Below, piece by piece: positions 30,463 through 30,702 of a stretch of DNA of 30,702 bases; the stretch's first letter is position 1, and the number at the start of each line of letters is the position of its first letter. Both the position numbers and the translations under genes were made by a program. A model generated the notes under the pieces. It did no database searches, was not told the origin of the DNA, and was given only the letters and a program-made list of their open reading frames with translations. Source of the stretch: UBA2210 sp036825195 (GTDB lineage: Bacteria; Desulfobacterota; Syntrophia; Syntrophales; UBA2210); assembly GCA_036825195.1 (NCBI GenBank), contig DAISYQ010000039.1, forward strand, positions 1 to 30,702, given 5' to 3'.

Positions 30463-30702
30463 ATGGAAAAGGTTGTCTTTAAACGACCGAAATACATGAA
30501 AAAGGCACCGTTTCACTATTGCCCCGGCTGTGGACACAGTATCATTCATAGATTAGTGGCTGAAATCATAGAAGAACTCGACATCGGTAATAAAACCATC
30601 TGTGTTCCCCCGGCCGGTTGCGCCGTGCTGGCCTATAATTATCTTGATATAGACATGGGAGAGGCTCCCCACGGGAGAGGCGCTGCACTGGCAACCGGGA
30701 TA
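30463..30702 (+). CDS. 2-oxoacid:ferredoxin oxidoreductase beta subunit (partial, 5' end only)
   Basis: The first 80 codons are present; the gene continues past the right edge. The ATG is three bases after the alpha stop, preceded by GGAAGAGG. The start MEKVVFKRPKYMKKAP is followed by HYCPGCGHSIIHRLVAE, the cluster/TPP region of beta subunits, then PPAGCAVLAYNYLDID and APHGRGAALATGI, the latter being the conserved HGRG/ATG stretch before the TPP-diphosphate site. It pairs with the alpha subunit to form the active site. A gamma subunit gene is expected to follow. Confidence 0.93.
   Translation, partial: MEKVVFKRPKYMKKAPFHYCPGCGHSIIHRLVAEIIEELDIGNKTICVPPAGCAVLAYNYLDIDMGEAPHGRGAALATGI

Noticed and set aside
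1..30702. tRNA, rRNA, CRISPR, integrase, toxin-antitoxin or defence genes
   Set aside because: None seen by eye on either strand; a tRNAscan, Infernal/Rfam and defence-system search would be needed to exclude small RNAs fully.

Overview
The window looks like chromosomal DNA of an anaerobic, Gram-negative, deltaproteobacteria-like organism (Desulfobacterota, possibly near Syntrophales). This is inferred from gene content, not from a marker gene: a split glycine decarboxylase (gcvPA/gcvPB), a ferredoxin-linked 2-oxoacid oxidoreductase of VorB type, class 1B dihydroorotate dehydrogenase (pyrK/pyrD), mannose-family PTS EIIA/EIIB/EIIC genes without a sugar-transport context, FeoAB, and an outer-membrane-type LysM lytic transglycosylase lipoprotein plus Lnt. 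Coding density is high. I see no rRNA, tRNA, CRISPR array, integrase or transposase.

Layout. (1) 1-163: 5' end of tsaD on the minus strand. (2) 291-7601, plus strand: nadB, gcvT, gcvH, gcvPA, gcvPB, lipA and a 67-residue cysteine-rich protein, mostly overlapping or separated by a few bases. This supplies NAD precursor synthesis, the glycine cleavage system and lipoate synthesis for GcvH; only the L-protein (lpdA) is encoded elsewhere. (3) 7667-12977, minus strand, read right to left: EIIA, EIIB, EIIC, rimI, pyrK, pyrD, lpdA. (4) 13094-13864: a Nudix hydrolase divergent from the PTS genes across a perfect inverted repeat, then a small unknown gene on the opposite strand. (5) 14076-17867, plus strand: the conserved housekeeping trio phoH, pgpH-like 7TM-HD phosphodiesterase and ybeY. 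(6) 17948-24365, minus strand, read right to left: a radical SAM protein, corC, lnt, prfB (with a programmed +1 frameshift) and a LysM lytic transglycosylase. (7) 24685-27003, plus strand: a cold shock protein, then feoA and feoB. (8) 27004-27597: a gene-poor gap holding two hairpins and a clear Rho-independent terminator. (9) 27598-30702, plus strand: an MBL-fold hydrolase, an HD-domain protein and the start of a 2-oxoacid:ferredoxin oxidoreductase operon (ferredoxin, alpha, and beta cut by the window end).

Most of the window is ordinary core metabolism and housekeeping. The least explained signals are non-coding or concern very small genes. They are a 16-bp inverted repeat that brackets the cold shock gene and would pair the 5' and 3' ends of its mRNA; a perfect hairpin abutting the prfB shift codon; an 11-bp inverted repeat carrying outward-facing -35 boxes between the Nudix and PTS genes; a REP-like inverted repeat before feoA; and the small cysteine-rich protein translationally coupled to lipA. 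I do not see a clear new multi-gene defence or mobile system.
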